Shown here: positions 46,219-58,643 of the stretch, one piece after another
Layout: each line of letters begins with the position of its first letter
Position numbering within the stretch: the stretch's first letter is position 1
Source of the DNA: Liriodendron chinense
Taxonomy: Eukaryota > Streptophyta > Magnoliopsida > Magnoliales > Magnoliaceae
Assembly (NCBI GenBank): GCA_003013855.2
Contig: ML058449.1
Location: 496,001 to 560,000, forward strand
Direction: 5' to 3'
Length of the DNA stretch: 64,000 nt
Translations under genes and position numbers: made by a program
The notes under the pieces: model-generated
The model's database searches: none
What the model was told of the DNA's origin: nothing
Seen by the model: only the letters and a program-made list of their open reading frames with translations

Positions 46219-49049
46219 CTGCAACAACATAGGCAAAAAATGACTGAAGAGATAAGAATCATACAATACCTTCTCTCTTTTCTTTTCTTTCTTTCTTTCT
46301 TTCTTCTTCTTCTTCTTCTTTTTTGGTTTTCGAAGTGTAGAAAGAAAACTTACTCCATATCTAAGACATTATTCCGGATGTTATTTTATGCGTTTATAAA
46401 ATATATGTCTATTTATGCCATGAATCATTTTAAATGAAGTTCATTCCTTAATGAAAGCAAAAAAATAAAAAAATCAACAAGGTGACTCCTACAAGTGTCC
46501 CACAAAAAGTACCAGTCCTAGTTCATGATTGCAAGTTTGTATGCATTTAGTTTAAAGCTGATGAATTTTCTAATCTCAGTATCAAGTAGATGAATGAAAT
46601 AATAGAGGGAGCAAAGAACAATGTCAAACTACAAAATATCAATACCAAACCTTTTAAGATGAGATGCCTATTAAAGTAATTATGACCTTATGAACTATAC
46701 GTATATGTCTTCATACACTCGTATGTACGTATTAACTTTTCAAAGTTGAGAAAAAACCTGTAGCGTAACTACAACAAGTATTGCTACAAAGATTGTAACA
46801 GTTTCAAAGAGCTGAAAATTCAAGTCCATTGGCTTTTCCGCAATCCAACCAGCAACCAGCAACCACAAAGAAGGAATCTGAAATTTTCATCAACATGAGA
46901 AGTATATGCTTGTTAGTGATATTGAAAAACTAGAGCATTGTCCTAGATAATCAATTCAAATACAAGTTGCAAAGCTTAATGTATATCACAGGCCTCTGTT
47001 TACATCCACATCGACTGTTAAATACACCAAACCTTTACATTTTATTTATACAATAATACAAAAGGTGCTATTATATATCTTTAAGTAGACATTGCTATAT
47101 ATCTTAAAGTAGAAAGGCTGGGGTATTTAGCTACCAAAGCAGTTGCAAAATCATTTCCATATATAATTAATCCATTTCAAGTTAACAATGAAATAAAAAG
47201 TATGCATTTTGTTGAAGTATCATTATAATGAAGTTGGCTTAAATATTTGTTTGGCTTGAGCAGAACATTCAATGATATGAGCATGTAGCTAATGTATTAA
47301 TATAATGAAGGGGCATGATCTTATGATACCATACCACCAAAAGTAATGTGTGTGCTGGGCTATCGTTGGTTGTGTGGTGGATGAATTCCAACCATGATTT
47401 GCACCTAGGGCAAAAATAAGGCCAATCCAATCGGCATCATTAGGTGGGCCACAACTTAGAAAACAATGCACATTCGCTCAACGCCCCCTTGCCTCCAAAA
47501 TTTTAAGTGGTGTGGCTCACATGAGATGCATATAGAAACCAACCCATCTAAAATGTGAGCCCTAAAAATCAGTGCAATTGAATTATCAGCTGGCCCCCAC
47601 CACTTGAATTGGAGGTTTTAGGATGTTTTTTCAATGTCGTTTATGTTGTGGCCCTCTTGATGTCGAAAAGGTGATCGTGATGTGGACTTAGAGCAGAAGT
47701 TAGGTCAATCCAATCTTTAGGCAGGCCATAAAATAATAAACAATGTACAATTGTTCTACACCCCTAAATTTAAGTGACGGTTCTCATATGATATGTTCTT
47801 GGAGTCCAACCCATTCAAAATGTGTGCCCCAAAAATCAGGCCAATGGAATCATCAGCTGGGCCCACCAATTGCATTTTTAGGTTTTTGTTTTGTTTTTCA
47901 AGTATATGTTGTGGCTCACTTGATGGATGGATTGACTTGATTTCTGAGGCATCTAGTCATCATAGTAGGGAACATCTTTTGGATGGGTTAGATGTCATCC
48001 ACACATTATGTGGGCCCCATGATCCAGGTACCATCGCTGTTACTTATGGTGGCATTGGTAACGCTAGAGCATTTCCCATGATGAAGTTGGTTCAAGTACC
48101 TGTGTGGCTTGATCATAATTCACAATGATAGGTATTAAATTATTGGAAAAAATTACCTTGTCCACGAGATTATTTAAAATAATCATAATCATAGCCTTGT
48201 AAGTCATTGATTGTAATAAACCTATGTATTAGACTATTAGATAGTGCTTGATTGTAATCAACCTATGTATAGTCTATTACATTGTGATTGTTGGAGTTTT
48301 GTGTTCTCATTGCTGGTCCGAAGACTAGATAGAGGAGGAAGGTTGCATCAAGTTGGAAGCTGAGTCAAACTTAGGCCATAACTCCCATTGTGTAAACATA
48401 GCCTTGTCTATCTATTTAAGTCAGTTACAGTATTAAATAATAGAATAAGAAAATTCATTAATAGTGAAAAAGCACACCTGTTTAATAACACGTGCAAATT
48501 TATTTTATTTAATGTGGTACAAGAAAGATTGGACGTAGAATATGGTATTTTAGAATATGTTATAAGCAAGTACTACCCCAGCTCTCATTATGAATGTGTA
48601 TTAACTCTAATAATTATTTATTTACAACAATTTTGAAATAGAAATGTTTTTACAATAATATTCGGACAATAACATGTTGAATTTTCCAAAAAGCAAAGTA
48701 TAGCGAAATTTCATTACCCATTGGAATAAAAGAACTCATGGATCAAGGAACAACACAAACCAAGGCAAAAGACGTACGTGGAGCATTACCACAAACATTG
48801 ATATCTGAGTAGATGATCCAATTGCAACTCCTAGTGAAATGTCCTGTATGAGCAAAATAAGGTCAACTGTAATCCAATCAAATAAACATTAACAAGGGAA
48901 GATTAGTAGGATACTTGATAAAATGCACTTACAAGTTTGTCCTTCATGGCAAATATCATTGCGCTCGCATGCTCTGTCATATTTCCTACTATAGGAAGCA
49001 AAATGACACTAATAAAAGCTATTAAAATGTTCAATGACTCGAAGGCTCC
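46125..49049 (-). CDS. CAX2-type vacuolar cation/H+ exchanger, C-terminal part
   Basis: Family role: antiport of Ca2+ or other divalent metals against protons across the tonoplast. Four exons join in frame on the minus strand: 49049-48933, 48843-48790, 46877-46758 and 46218-46125. They encode about 128 residues with the c-2 repeat (SVILLPIVGNMTEHASA then MIFAMKDKL), DISLGVAIGSSTQISMFV, MDLNFQLFETVTIFVAIL and NYFEGLMLILCYLIVAASFF, the order found in CAX proteins and closest to the CAX2 branch. The usual GNAAEH reads GNMTEH here. The N-terminal half with the c-1 repeat and the last few residues were not found in 49050-57060 or in 45080-46124. The gene is therefore either spread over very long introns or truncated. 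Confidence 0.85.
46758..46877 (-). CDS. CAX exon
   Basis: Encodes IPSLWLLVAGWIAEKPMDLN then FQLFETVTIFVAILVVVTLQ. The acceptor is TTTCAG and the donor GTTTTT; 40 codons. Confidence 0.87.
47280..48070. repeat. DNA-transposon debris in CAX intron
   Basis: Contains repeated GTGGGCC(C/A)AC, CCAATCCAAT and CCATCATGATG-type words in two partly duplicated halves (about 47390-47620 and 47690-47900). It resembles the MULE core at 25509-26046, but I cannot fix its ends. Confidence 0.45.
48790..48843 (-). CDS. CAX exon
   Basis: Encodes DISLGVAIGSSTQISMFV, a highly conserved CAX helix. The acceptor is ATACAG and the donor GTAATG; 18 codons. Confidence 0.88.
48933..49049 (-). CDS. CAX exon (c-2 repeat)
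   Basis: Encodes GAFESLNILIAFISVILLP then IVGNMTEHASAMIFAMKDKL. The acceptor is TTTCATAG and the donor GTAAGT on the minus strand; 39 codons in phase 0. Confidence 0.88.
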
Positions 49050-51445
49050 CTATGAAACAATAATACAACATAATTTAACCACTATCAGTACTGTTTCCCA
49101 AAATTAAGAAGTTCTATTACATATCAAGCAACAATAGATATAGGAGAAAACCAATATATTGGAATGGGTTTCATAATTTTTAAGTATAATATATGACTAT
49201 GGTTGTTATCATGTTAAAAAAAAAAAAATCTAATTATGTATTAGAGATCTTAATCTCTAATGCATAATGAGCTCATATCACTAATAATTATGTAGACCAA
49301 GATATCTAATACATAATTATGGTTAATTAAAATGACATGAACTCGTTTTAGGTGTCTACCAAAAGCTTTTTAATATATTAAAAATATGCATTTTAAAGGG
49401 AAGCAATTTTCCAAGTTTTGGTAAAAAAGACAGATTTCATAGCATCCTCTCCATGGATGAAGCTAAAAAGTGCTTAAACGAGTTAAGTTATGACACCTAT
49501 TTTATTGACTAAACTATATAATCTAGGGGGACTACTCTAAATGGAATCCTTAAGGGTATCAACCATAACGATTCAGTATGGGAGTGGAATCCTTAAACAC
49601 TTATTTTACGCAATGTGGTATGACGTTGTAGATTTAAGGAACATACATCACTGTGAGCCCCCACAGTCTGGGGATCCACCACAGCCGCGCCCTGTTTGTA
49701 GATGATTCCGGTACAATACTGGCATGGAAACCAGCCGTGTATGCATTAACTGTGAAAGTTGAGTTAGTCGTAATCATCTTGAACATGTATCAATTTTTAT
49801 TAAGGGATGGTGCGAGCCGGAATTCCAATACATGTGGGGGCACTCCGATGGATCTCATCATGGCCGATGGATGTTTCACCCTCTTATTTGCGGCCTACAA
49901 ATCAATGGTTAAGATGAAAAATACAATAGTCCACGCTCTAGAAAAAGAGGGCAAATATCCAAGGATTGGATTCTTCCAACACACAATATTTTTGGCATTG
50001 GACCTAATTCTTGGCATGTGTAGCAACTAGACACCCACAACCCTTAATGGGCCCACCAATGTGAGACATTGGGAGTATGTTTATGAATTATGGGTTACAT
50101 CCTTCAACTTTCTCTATTTTTTTCCCCTTCACATACACTAATACACGCCGCAGAAATGTGGTAAGAGTTGTTATCAAATGACTATATTGGCATGGACCAA
50201 TTAGCTAGACTAGTGGGTCGGACTGGGGCCATGGATGGACCAATCAAAGCTTAAAACTTGAGCTCAAGCATTTTTGCGCTAACCCAACTTAATGTGTACA
50301 AATGTTATAAATGATAGTATATTTCAACAGTTTGTCGTGCTAAACATGTACATGATAGTGTATTTTGTTTTCGACGAAAATGCCAATATTTAATGTTAGG
50401 TAGTGAGCTTAAAAATGAGGCTCATCACATCCACTCCGTCCATCAGTTTTGCTAGCTAGCGTTTAGAAATGAGGTGTATCCAAAGGCTTAGGCAAGATAT
50501 ACAAAAGAAACACGGGGCCACTGTCCTGGGCCCACCTTCGAGTTTACATGCAATCCAATCGGTTCATAAGGTTATTCCCAATAGGAACGAAGGGAAAACA
50601 TAAAAGTTCAGACTAATCCAAAGCTTCAGGCCCCAAGAATGTTTCAGTGGTGGGCATCCATTTCCCACTATTTCTTCTTGTATGACCCACTTGAATTTTG
50701 AATTTGCCCAAGTTTTGGACCAACCTAATATGTTCTACCAAAATTGATGGATGTTGTGGATGTCATATAGACATTGTGGTGGGCCATGCCGTCACTATCC
50801 CCAAGCACCCAAACAGTCCACTTTAAGGGCTGGTTGTGAATGTGGCCATGCCGACCTTGGGCTTCGGGCTAGGCCAGGGTGGACCTAGCCCAGGCCGGCT
50901 AAAACTGTTATTACCAACCCTAGCACTTCCTAGAGGTCTTTCTATTAAGGCGCCCCATGTGGGTAGGGCCATCCCATATACAAGCACAAGTACCATTAGG
51001 GCACAATGTGCGAGATCCAAGCTTACCATTTGGCAAAACTATTTAGATGGATGTTTCATTCCTTAGGTGGGCCATATACAAAAGTAACAAATGGGTCCAA
51101 AAAAACAAAAAAAAAAAAACACCTTCTGAGCCATTCATTTAATTTGTGCTTTGTACCTACTCGAGTTCACATGATTTTAAGCCAAAGGTGTGACTAATGT
51201 GGGACAATTGAAGGTTGGGATTCAACCAACACACCAAGGCCCATTGGATGCTTGCATTGAGCAGCTAAGCTCACAAAACAATTGTAAGTAGGCCAATCTA
51301 AGCTTCACAACATATGCCAAGCTGGTACCTTTTTGTAAGACCAAGACCATCCATAAGAGATGGCCTGTCTCGAAAATCAGCCCAGTTGACTACTCACCAG
51401 GTAGGCAACTGTTCAAAACAAATCAAGGGCTTAAAAAACTAGGAA
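49050..51445. other. Repeat-rich region without recognised exons
   Basis: About 49640-50060 and 50430-51070 carry GGGCCCACC / CATCCAT / GGATGG words of the DNA-transposon class. I searched by eye for upstream CAX exons (c-1 repeat, GNATE) on the minus strand and found none. Confidence 0.4.
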
Positions 51446-51450
51446 AAGCT

Positions 51451-52026
51451 TGTTGGGATCGGACACCTCAAATCTCAATGCATAGAGGCCACCAATCAGT
51501 CGTTTGATCGGTCGGTTACGGTGGAGATCAAGACAGCAGGTTGCTGGAGTTTTTTTGGGCATTGCCAACCGGTCGACAGGTTTCCTTTTTGAGTTGGGTT
51601 TCTTGTGCGATTTTGCATAAAGAGTTTCTAATATTGGTTTTCTCCCAAGGGGATGTAATTCGGGATTAGGGTTGCTGCCTGGGCAAGGTTTCCTAGAGGG
51701 ATTGAGAGAGTTCTAGGGCAACAGAAAGAGCTAAGAGGAAGCTTGGAGTTCTCTAAGGGAAAGGGTTGTGTTTGTCTTTCTCATATGAGAATTAGCTTTG
51801 TTAGCTTAGGATTTCTCTTGTGAGGCTGTGATCCGAGTTGTGTTTCTTCTATCTCTTGTAACTTTTGATATCATAGTGAATTGGTGTCGCTTTGTGACTT
51901 GGTTTTTCACTTGTGAGGGGTTTTTCCACGTAAAATTCAGATTGCCATGTGTCAATTTGCTTGTGTGATTGATATTAAGGTTTGTTCCTCGGGATTGCTT
52001 CTGCTGCGGGGATCCTAACCCCAACG
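51451..52026 (+). mobile_element. Solo LTR, copia type
   Basis: Starts TGTTGGGATCGGACACC and ends CCTAACCCCAACG. The 5-bp TSD AAGCT is perfect (51446-51450 and 52027-52031). It contains TTTGATCGGTCGG and AACCGGTCGACAGG, then text shared with the LTRs at 22761-24444 (for instance GTGAGGGGTTTTTCCACGTA). It is therefore the solo LTR of that or a close family, left by LTR-LTR recombination. Confidence 0.8.
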
Positions 52027-52269
52027 AAGCTTTCCTTAACCATCGGTTTGTTTTGAACACTGGCCAAGACAATGTGTGTTGAACGGAATCATTTGCTTTT
52101 TATTTTTTATTTTTTTTAAACGTTTCTTTGTTCGAACCATGGAAAGTTCTAATCTTCTCCCAGCTTGAGTTTATCCATGCATTAACCGTCCACAACCAAC
52201 AGCACAACGGTTTGCATTGCTAAGTAAGCCCCACTTTTTTTTGGGTTAGTTCACACACCCCATTGTTAG

Positions 52270-52722
52270 TAGAGGTGGACAATGATCCGATCCGAGTCGA
52301 ACATGGACCAGATCGGATTGTTCGGCTGCTGGAGTGGGTGTGTTCGAACAATGTTCGAACAAACATTCGAACATGATGGCTCTGTTTGAACTCAATTTGG
52401 TCTAGCCCAATCATGTTCAAACATACGCATTTCGAACAATTTTTATGAGTTCGAACAAGTTAGAACAATTTCGCTTTTTTCGCTTGAAAATATTTTTTCT
52501 ACTACTGAATAATAAAAACCGATTTTTTCGTTCTGTATGTCCTACCATGATGTATTTGTTTTATCCACTTCATCCATCCATTTGTACAGCTTATTTTAAG
52601 GCATTAAATAAGAAATGAGGCAGATACAAAACTCAAATGGACCACACCACAGGAAACAGTGAGGAGAATGATGTCCACCATTGAAACCTTCTTGGGCTCA
52701 CAGTCACGTTTATTTGTCATCC

Positions 52723-52798
<76 letters not shown>

Positions 52799-53015
52799 CG
52801 AGTCGAACGAACGAGTCAAGTCGAGTCGTTCAATATTCGAGTCGAGTTCGAGTCAAGTCGAACAGGACTGTGTTTGAAATTGAATTGAATTTTTTTCGAA
52901 CACACCATGTGTGTTGGATCAAAGTTTGAACAATAAGACTTTCTGTTCGAACAGGGTTTTACTGAGTCGATCCGAGTCGATCCAAACGGTTCAACTCAGT
53001 TCGTGTCCAGCTCTA
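52270..53015. mobile_element. hAT-type element, TTCGAAC-rich, with nested debris
   Basis: Ends TAGAGGTGGACA and TGTCCAGCTCTA are inverted repeats, with the 8-bp TSD ATTGTTAG on both sides (52262-52269 and 53016-53023). The interior is rich in TTCGAACAA and GAGTCGAGTC words. It also contains a piece of the MULE-like debris (about 52530-52720) and a (CT)n(AT)n microsatellite at 52725-52797. Confidence 0.8.
52725..52797. repeat. Compound (CT)n(AT)n microsatellite
   Basis: About 16 CT units followed by about 20 AT units inside the hAT element at 52270-53015. Confidence 0.95.
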
Positions 53016-53023
53016 ATTGTTAG

Positions 53024-55020
53024 TACACCCACCCACCTTTGTGCAAGCTAACTATTTGTTGTGGACTACTACACCGTTGGATCTGACTGATTTTCAGACT
53101 CATATCTTAGCAGGATTTTTAAAAAGAGATGGACGGCTTGGATAAACAGATGCATCACGGTGGGCCCCCACGCAGATCTGATCGGACACAATCCGCATCT
53201 GAAATGAAATACCTCTGGGAGATTTTAGGTCCAGAGAATTTGAGGTTTAGATCGATACTAACCGTCGATCAGAAGAAGTCCCTCAGAGTCTCGACATTGA
53301 ATGGTCACCATGTATGTGAATTCCACTATGTCTATCAGGTCTACATCCATAACTCAAATGGGCCACACCATGTAAAATAATTGGGAGTCGTAGCTTCGTG
53401 ATCCACCAAGGTGGCTGAGACGCTTGACTGTGGGGCTCACAGTGATTAACGCGGCTTAAATCCACACCGTCCAACCATTTTGAAAGCTCATTTTATGGCA
53501 TGATCCAAAAAATTGAAGCATATCCAAATCTTAGGTGGACCATACCACTAAAAACTTCATGGAGTCCATGGGAATGTTTATTTGCCATCCAACCTGTTTA
53601 TTTGGGATGGGATGCCAGCCACAAGTTGGTTTGTGGGGCCACCATGGTGTGTATCTTTTATCAAACAAGTTAATCAAGGTCACTAGGATGAAGAGAAGAT
53701 ACAAAAATCAGTCTTAAAAAAGCTTAGGTGGGCTACACCGTGTGAACTTAGCAATTTATTTTCTGTTTGCACAATCCAAATAATGGTTTTCATTTGATGG
53801 ATGGAGTGGGTTTTACATATATAACATGGTGGACCCCAAAAAGCTTGTGCATGGTAAGTGTAGACAATTCAGGTCTAATTTTTCCTGCCAAGGTATAGTT
53901 TGGATCTAGAATTGTATCTATAATTAAGTCTAGGCTTTTTTTGGGGGGTTCTGGATCCAGATTTGGTCATGCTTGTGGGGCCTGATTGTCCTAATAAAAG
54001 CCAAGATCTTGAATGGATGGTAGGATATTTTGGATATTCATGGACGCTGGCACCATACCAAATCCGAACATAATTGGATTTGGGTTATCTTGTTACCGTT
54101 ACGTTTAATTTCATGAACACAAATCCCCGCAACACCCAGAAGTTCCTGCAACAAACATAGCTCTGGTGGGCCCCACCATGATGTGGGTGTAAAATCCACT
54201 CCGTCCATCATTTTCTCCGGGTCATGTTAGCATGAGAATACACACACAAAAAGAAAAGAAGAAGAAGAAGAAGAAGAAGAAGAAGGGCAAAACTATGGAA
54301 AGGAAGTAAATGTTCATTATTGAAATCATCCTTCGCCGTGATGTTTCTACCAGGATGAAGGGAAAACATGGATATCATTCCGACGTGATGTTTATTTACC
54401 ATCCAACCTCTTCTAAAGGTCACACAAAACTGAACGAAAGGAAAAAACAAATATCAGGTTGATACATAATTTCTTCGACTCTAAGAACTTTTTCAATGGT
54501 ATGACGTTCAATCCCCTGCATTCTGTGGGTGTGGTCTACTAGGGATTTGGATCTATCTCATTTATGGGTTCAAGCTCTAAAACAATATCGCCCAATGGAC
54601 AGACGATTTGGAGATAACACATCATTTTGGGCCCACAAGTCCGTGGTGAGAACAGGTAGACGATTAAAAAGAAAAATCACCAACACATGCGTGGCCTGCC
54701 TTATGAGTGTGCTAGCACAAATTTTTGCACGTGGGATGTTTGACATTGGTACCACGTGTGCTTCTTCACCTTTTCAATCTCTAAACGGTGGATACTCAGG
54801 ACCCACAGTTTCCCGATACACCCGGCATGATTGTAATGGGTCTGGTCCCTTTTTTTTAACCATTGAGAAAGCAGGTTTGGTTTGGTTTGGTTTTCGTTGT
54901 TTGGACCTTGTTAAAATCAGGTCCAGCGGGTTCGGGTCTGGTCCATTACATGTATATTGTTAAAGTCCAGTCCGGGTCCTGATCCGGATCCTGTGGGGTT
55001 CAACTAATTTTAATAATAAA

Positions 55021-55056
<36 letters not shown>

Positions 55057-57060
55057 ACACACACACACAACTAGTTGGACCATTCAATTTAGTCCAACCA
55101 GCCGTGCATTAAATAGTAAAATACTTCTTTTTTCTCATGTAATACTCCTCATAAGATGCCACATGACTTCAAGTCTTATGTAGTACCTATGGGAATATAT
55201 ATCACATATCCAACCGGTACATTAAATAGGGCCCATTAATAAATTTTTATCTATAAAAAATTAGTAAATAGCCCTCATGACTGGAGCTATACATGTGAGT
55301 TTGATCTGGACAGTTGAAATGGATTTCTAACAACTCACTTTCTTATAGAATAATATCCCACTATTGATCACGGAAAAATTATATTTTATTTCCACCACAA
55401 GTTTGCAAGGGACCCTACCTGATTAATGAACCGGATTTCTCACACATGTGATGTGCCACCCGACTACATCACACATGAACAAATTCTATAATTATCGAAC
55501 TGGATTTCTCACACATGTTGACCACTGAACTGTAAAATTGCTTTGAGAGACTTCTTGTCAGTGGGTGAGAGCCATAGCTGATTTCCTCATTTACCACTGA
55601 TTTGTATGCCACCAATTAAAAGGGCTAGGATCGTCCAAGCATATTGTTATTTTCCGACAATGATCCACCGACTGTTGAAAATATCAAATCAAACATTTCC
55701 CTCTCTTGTCCGGAAGGAGCAGGAGATTGTTTTCCCGGTTGAAAAAAATATAAACTTGGATACCTTGACAGAGCGCGGAGAATCCAAGCAATTTAAATAG
55801 CGAGCTCTCTACACGTTTAGATTCTTTTGCCTGTTGAAAAAAAAAAAGTTAGGATACTTTGGCAGAGCACGACCAATGCAAACAATTCAAACAGTACACT
55901 CCCTGTTGATAGGTTCCAATCAAAGAGTCACGCCTACAGAATTGTATCCAAGCCTTCAGGTTGGAGGCCACATTACAATTAAATAAAATTACAAAAAAAA
56001 AAAAAAAGCCCTTCAACGTTGCAGATCCAACAAAGAAAATTGACATTAATATGAGTTTGGATCTTCCAGTCAAATCTGATTTTATTAGAAAGTTGAGCTA
56101 GCAGTACCTATCCTATGCATACATTGCTGCATGCATGCTTGTGAATGCTAATATTTCATCAGCAAATCGAAATAATGGCATCCCCTCTTTTTCAGGAGAG
56201 CATTTATTCCCTCACTCTTTTTTTTTGAGCCTTCAACTTCTACTCACTCTTTATTGGCGCAATTCTTGGTCTCTGTTGCACATGACCAAACCATCCAAGT
56301 CTACTTTCCTTTTCTTATTACCCATTGGTTGCCTGAGTAGATTGGATAAGTTGGTCATGTGCAACAAAGACCAAGAACTGCGCTAGTTAGAAGTTGGTGC
56401 AAGTTGAAGGCTCTTAAAGGGCAAGAAGAAGGCCCAAAAGGACAGAGTGTTTGGAACTTGGAACATGATTCATGTACCCAATCACAATTAGTTGGTATAA
56501 AGCTTTAGATGCAGGATACTTATTATATGAAAGGGAAGAAAATTGAAATCTTCGTTTCTCAACATAACTGGAAAATCTCGGTATAGTATTGGAGAAACTA
56601 TGTTACAATAAATAGCCTATCAACAACAAAAAGATACAGAAGCATTGCTAATAACTACGTAAAAGAGCTAAGATTCCAATGGAAGAAAAGTTCAACCCAA
56701 AAAACCAAGTAGAACCGGTTTTCTTCAAATCACAAAAGCTGTAAATCATATCTTTAGATAACACAACTACAAATTAGTATGCAGAATAGCTAATGAAGAA
56801 AGCTTCAATAGCAAGAAAATTAAGCTTCCAAATCAAACTGGATGTATTGCCAAGATAATGAGGTTACACGAATGGATAAATGTGAATAGCATTCATTTGT
56901 GCTAAACTGCAGAACAAGATGGCGTGGATGCACAACTCCCGCTATGAAAAGCGCTGTAGCAATACCAAATATACAGCATAAAATATATGAAAAGTGCTCC
57001 TCCACAGTGGCAAAAGGATTGGCTTCTATATATTGAGATACCAACGCAACCAAAATCAGA
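53024..57060. other. DNA-transposon debris, microsatellites, clock-gene 3' flank
   Basis: About 53100-53880 and 54140-54560 are GTGGGGCCCACCATGATG-type debris. A (GAA)n tract lies at 54257-54284 and (CT)n at 55023-55053. Two related segments of about 80 bp (about 55735-55812 and 55831-55907) share GTTGAAAAAAA and TTGGCAGAGC-like text. The stretch 56500-57060 next to the TOC1 stop may be its former 3' UTR. No gene is recognised. Confidence 0.45.
56227..56413. repeat. Fold-back MITE / long hairpin
   Basis: Termini GAGCCTTCAACTT and AAGTTGAAGGCTC are inverted, and the arms pair over most of their length. The stem segment TTCTTGGTCTCTGTTGCACA (56272-56291) reappears reverse-complemented at about 56350-56370 with one mismatch. 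The loop is about 45 bases. The flanks TTT and TTA would fit a PIF/Harbinger-type 3-bp target, but this is tentative. Confidence 0.6.
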
Positions 57061-57193
57061 TCAGAATTCTGAAGCATCATCTTCCTCATCTTCGTCCCCT
57101 TCTTCATCCTCATCAGAATCATCAGCAATGAATCCATCAAGATCAACATCAACATCATTCACCTGCCTTGCAAATTGCCCTCGAACTCGAGGT

Positions 57194-57864
57194 TGTTGGG
57201 AAAGCCGGCAGCGGAAGCAGAATGCCGAACGCGTGACGCAATGTGAGATCAAACGAGAAACACTATGCAATCAAGCCACACACAAGCATTCACCACAGGA
57301 GAATCCGATTTTACGTGGAAAAACCCCCCAACGGGTAAAAAACCACGGCACAAAGCGATCCACTATGAATTAAACAGAAGATTACAAAGATGACATCCCA
57401 CAAGCAAGGAAAACAGAAAAAACCCAAGCTCTCACTCTCATACAACTCTCTCCTCTCTTCCTAACACGATTAGGAAACCATACAGCTCTCTCCTCTCTTC
57501 CTAACACGATTAGGAAACCTTAGACACCTTAGGATCCCAATCTAAGTCAGATTACAACTCCTTAAATAAGCAAAATTCTAAAATTAGAAACACCTTGTGC
57601 AGTACTGCGAGCTGCGCAAAAAACCCGCGCACATAGCCGACCAGTTGCACATCGCACCAAACAGTCCAGGGAGAAAAAACTTCACACAAACCCGACGCTG
57701 CCTCACCACCAACCGGTCAGAGCCCCCTCCAGACCGGTCAACCGACCGGTCTAGGGCCACAAAATCTGCTAGCCTTCACGTGCATCTGGGCCAAACATTC
57801 AGACCGGTCGCCCGACTGGTCTGAGCACCCAAACCGTGCACAAACGTTTGAAGGCTCTCCAATA
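57194..57864 (-). repeat. Copia copy B 3' LTR with 40-bp duplication
   Basis: 671 bp against 631 bp in the partner. The 40-bp surplus equals a tandem duplication, 57441-57480 and 57481-57520 (CTCTCTCCTCTCTTCCTAAC then ACGATTAGGAAACC). GACCGGTC lies at 57732-57739, 57744-57751 and 57802-57809. Confidence 0.85.
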
Positions 57865-58643
57865 ATCTCCACTGAGGCTTCAAACGTCTAATCAACACAT
57901 CTTCGCAATGTCATCTCATCTTCAATCATAGCTCCACCACTTCTCGTGCCACCATCGTCCCTAACCTTGTAAATTCACGCCCTTTACTGCTCTTCTCATG
58001 TGGCCCTTGGACACTTGCCATACACGAGCAACTGTGGATCTCGCTGCCTTTCCCGCAGCTCCACCATGAATTGTGCTCCCGATCAACATGTAAAGATTGC
58101 TACACCTCTGTGCCTTCATACACACAAGTGCCCCTTTCATCACTTCACAACAACGATCGCGGCCGATAAACACGCACCCTTTCGCCTCGAGTGCACCAAG
58201 AGAAATCACATTCATCTTCATCTTGGAAACGTGCTTCACATCTTTCAGGACTCGTTCGACCCCATCCAACATCCTGATGTGCGCAGTACCAATACCCATA
58301 ACCTTATGAGCGACTCCATCACCTACAAACACCGATTCTCCACCATACTTTCTGTATGTTGTGAATGAACTCCGGTCAGGACAAACGTGACATGAATCCC
58401 CTGAATCAAGGATCCACTCACTACCATGAGATCCCTTGCCAGATATAGTCAGAACTTCACACAGATCGCCATCGTCCTCAACGGTATTGGCTCCCTCTCC
58501 AGAAGAATTTCTATACCTCTCTTACTTCATCTTGGGATTCTGACAATCCCCTCTCATATGGCCCTCTTGACCACAATTTCAGTACTTCACTTTAACCTTC
58601 CCTTTGCCCTTGGCTCTAGATCCCGATTTTGAATATCCTCCAT

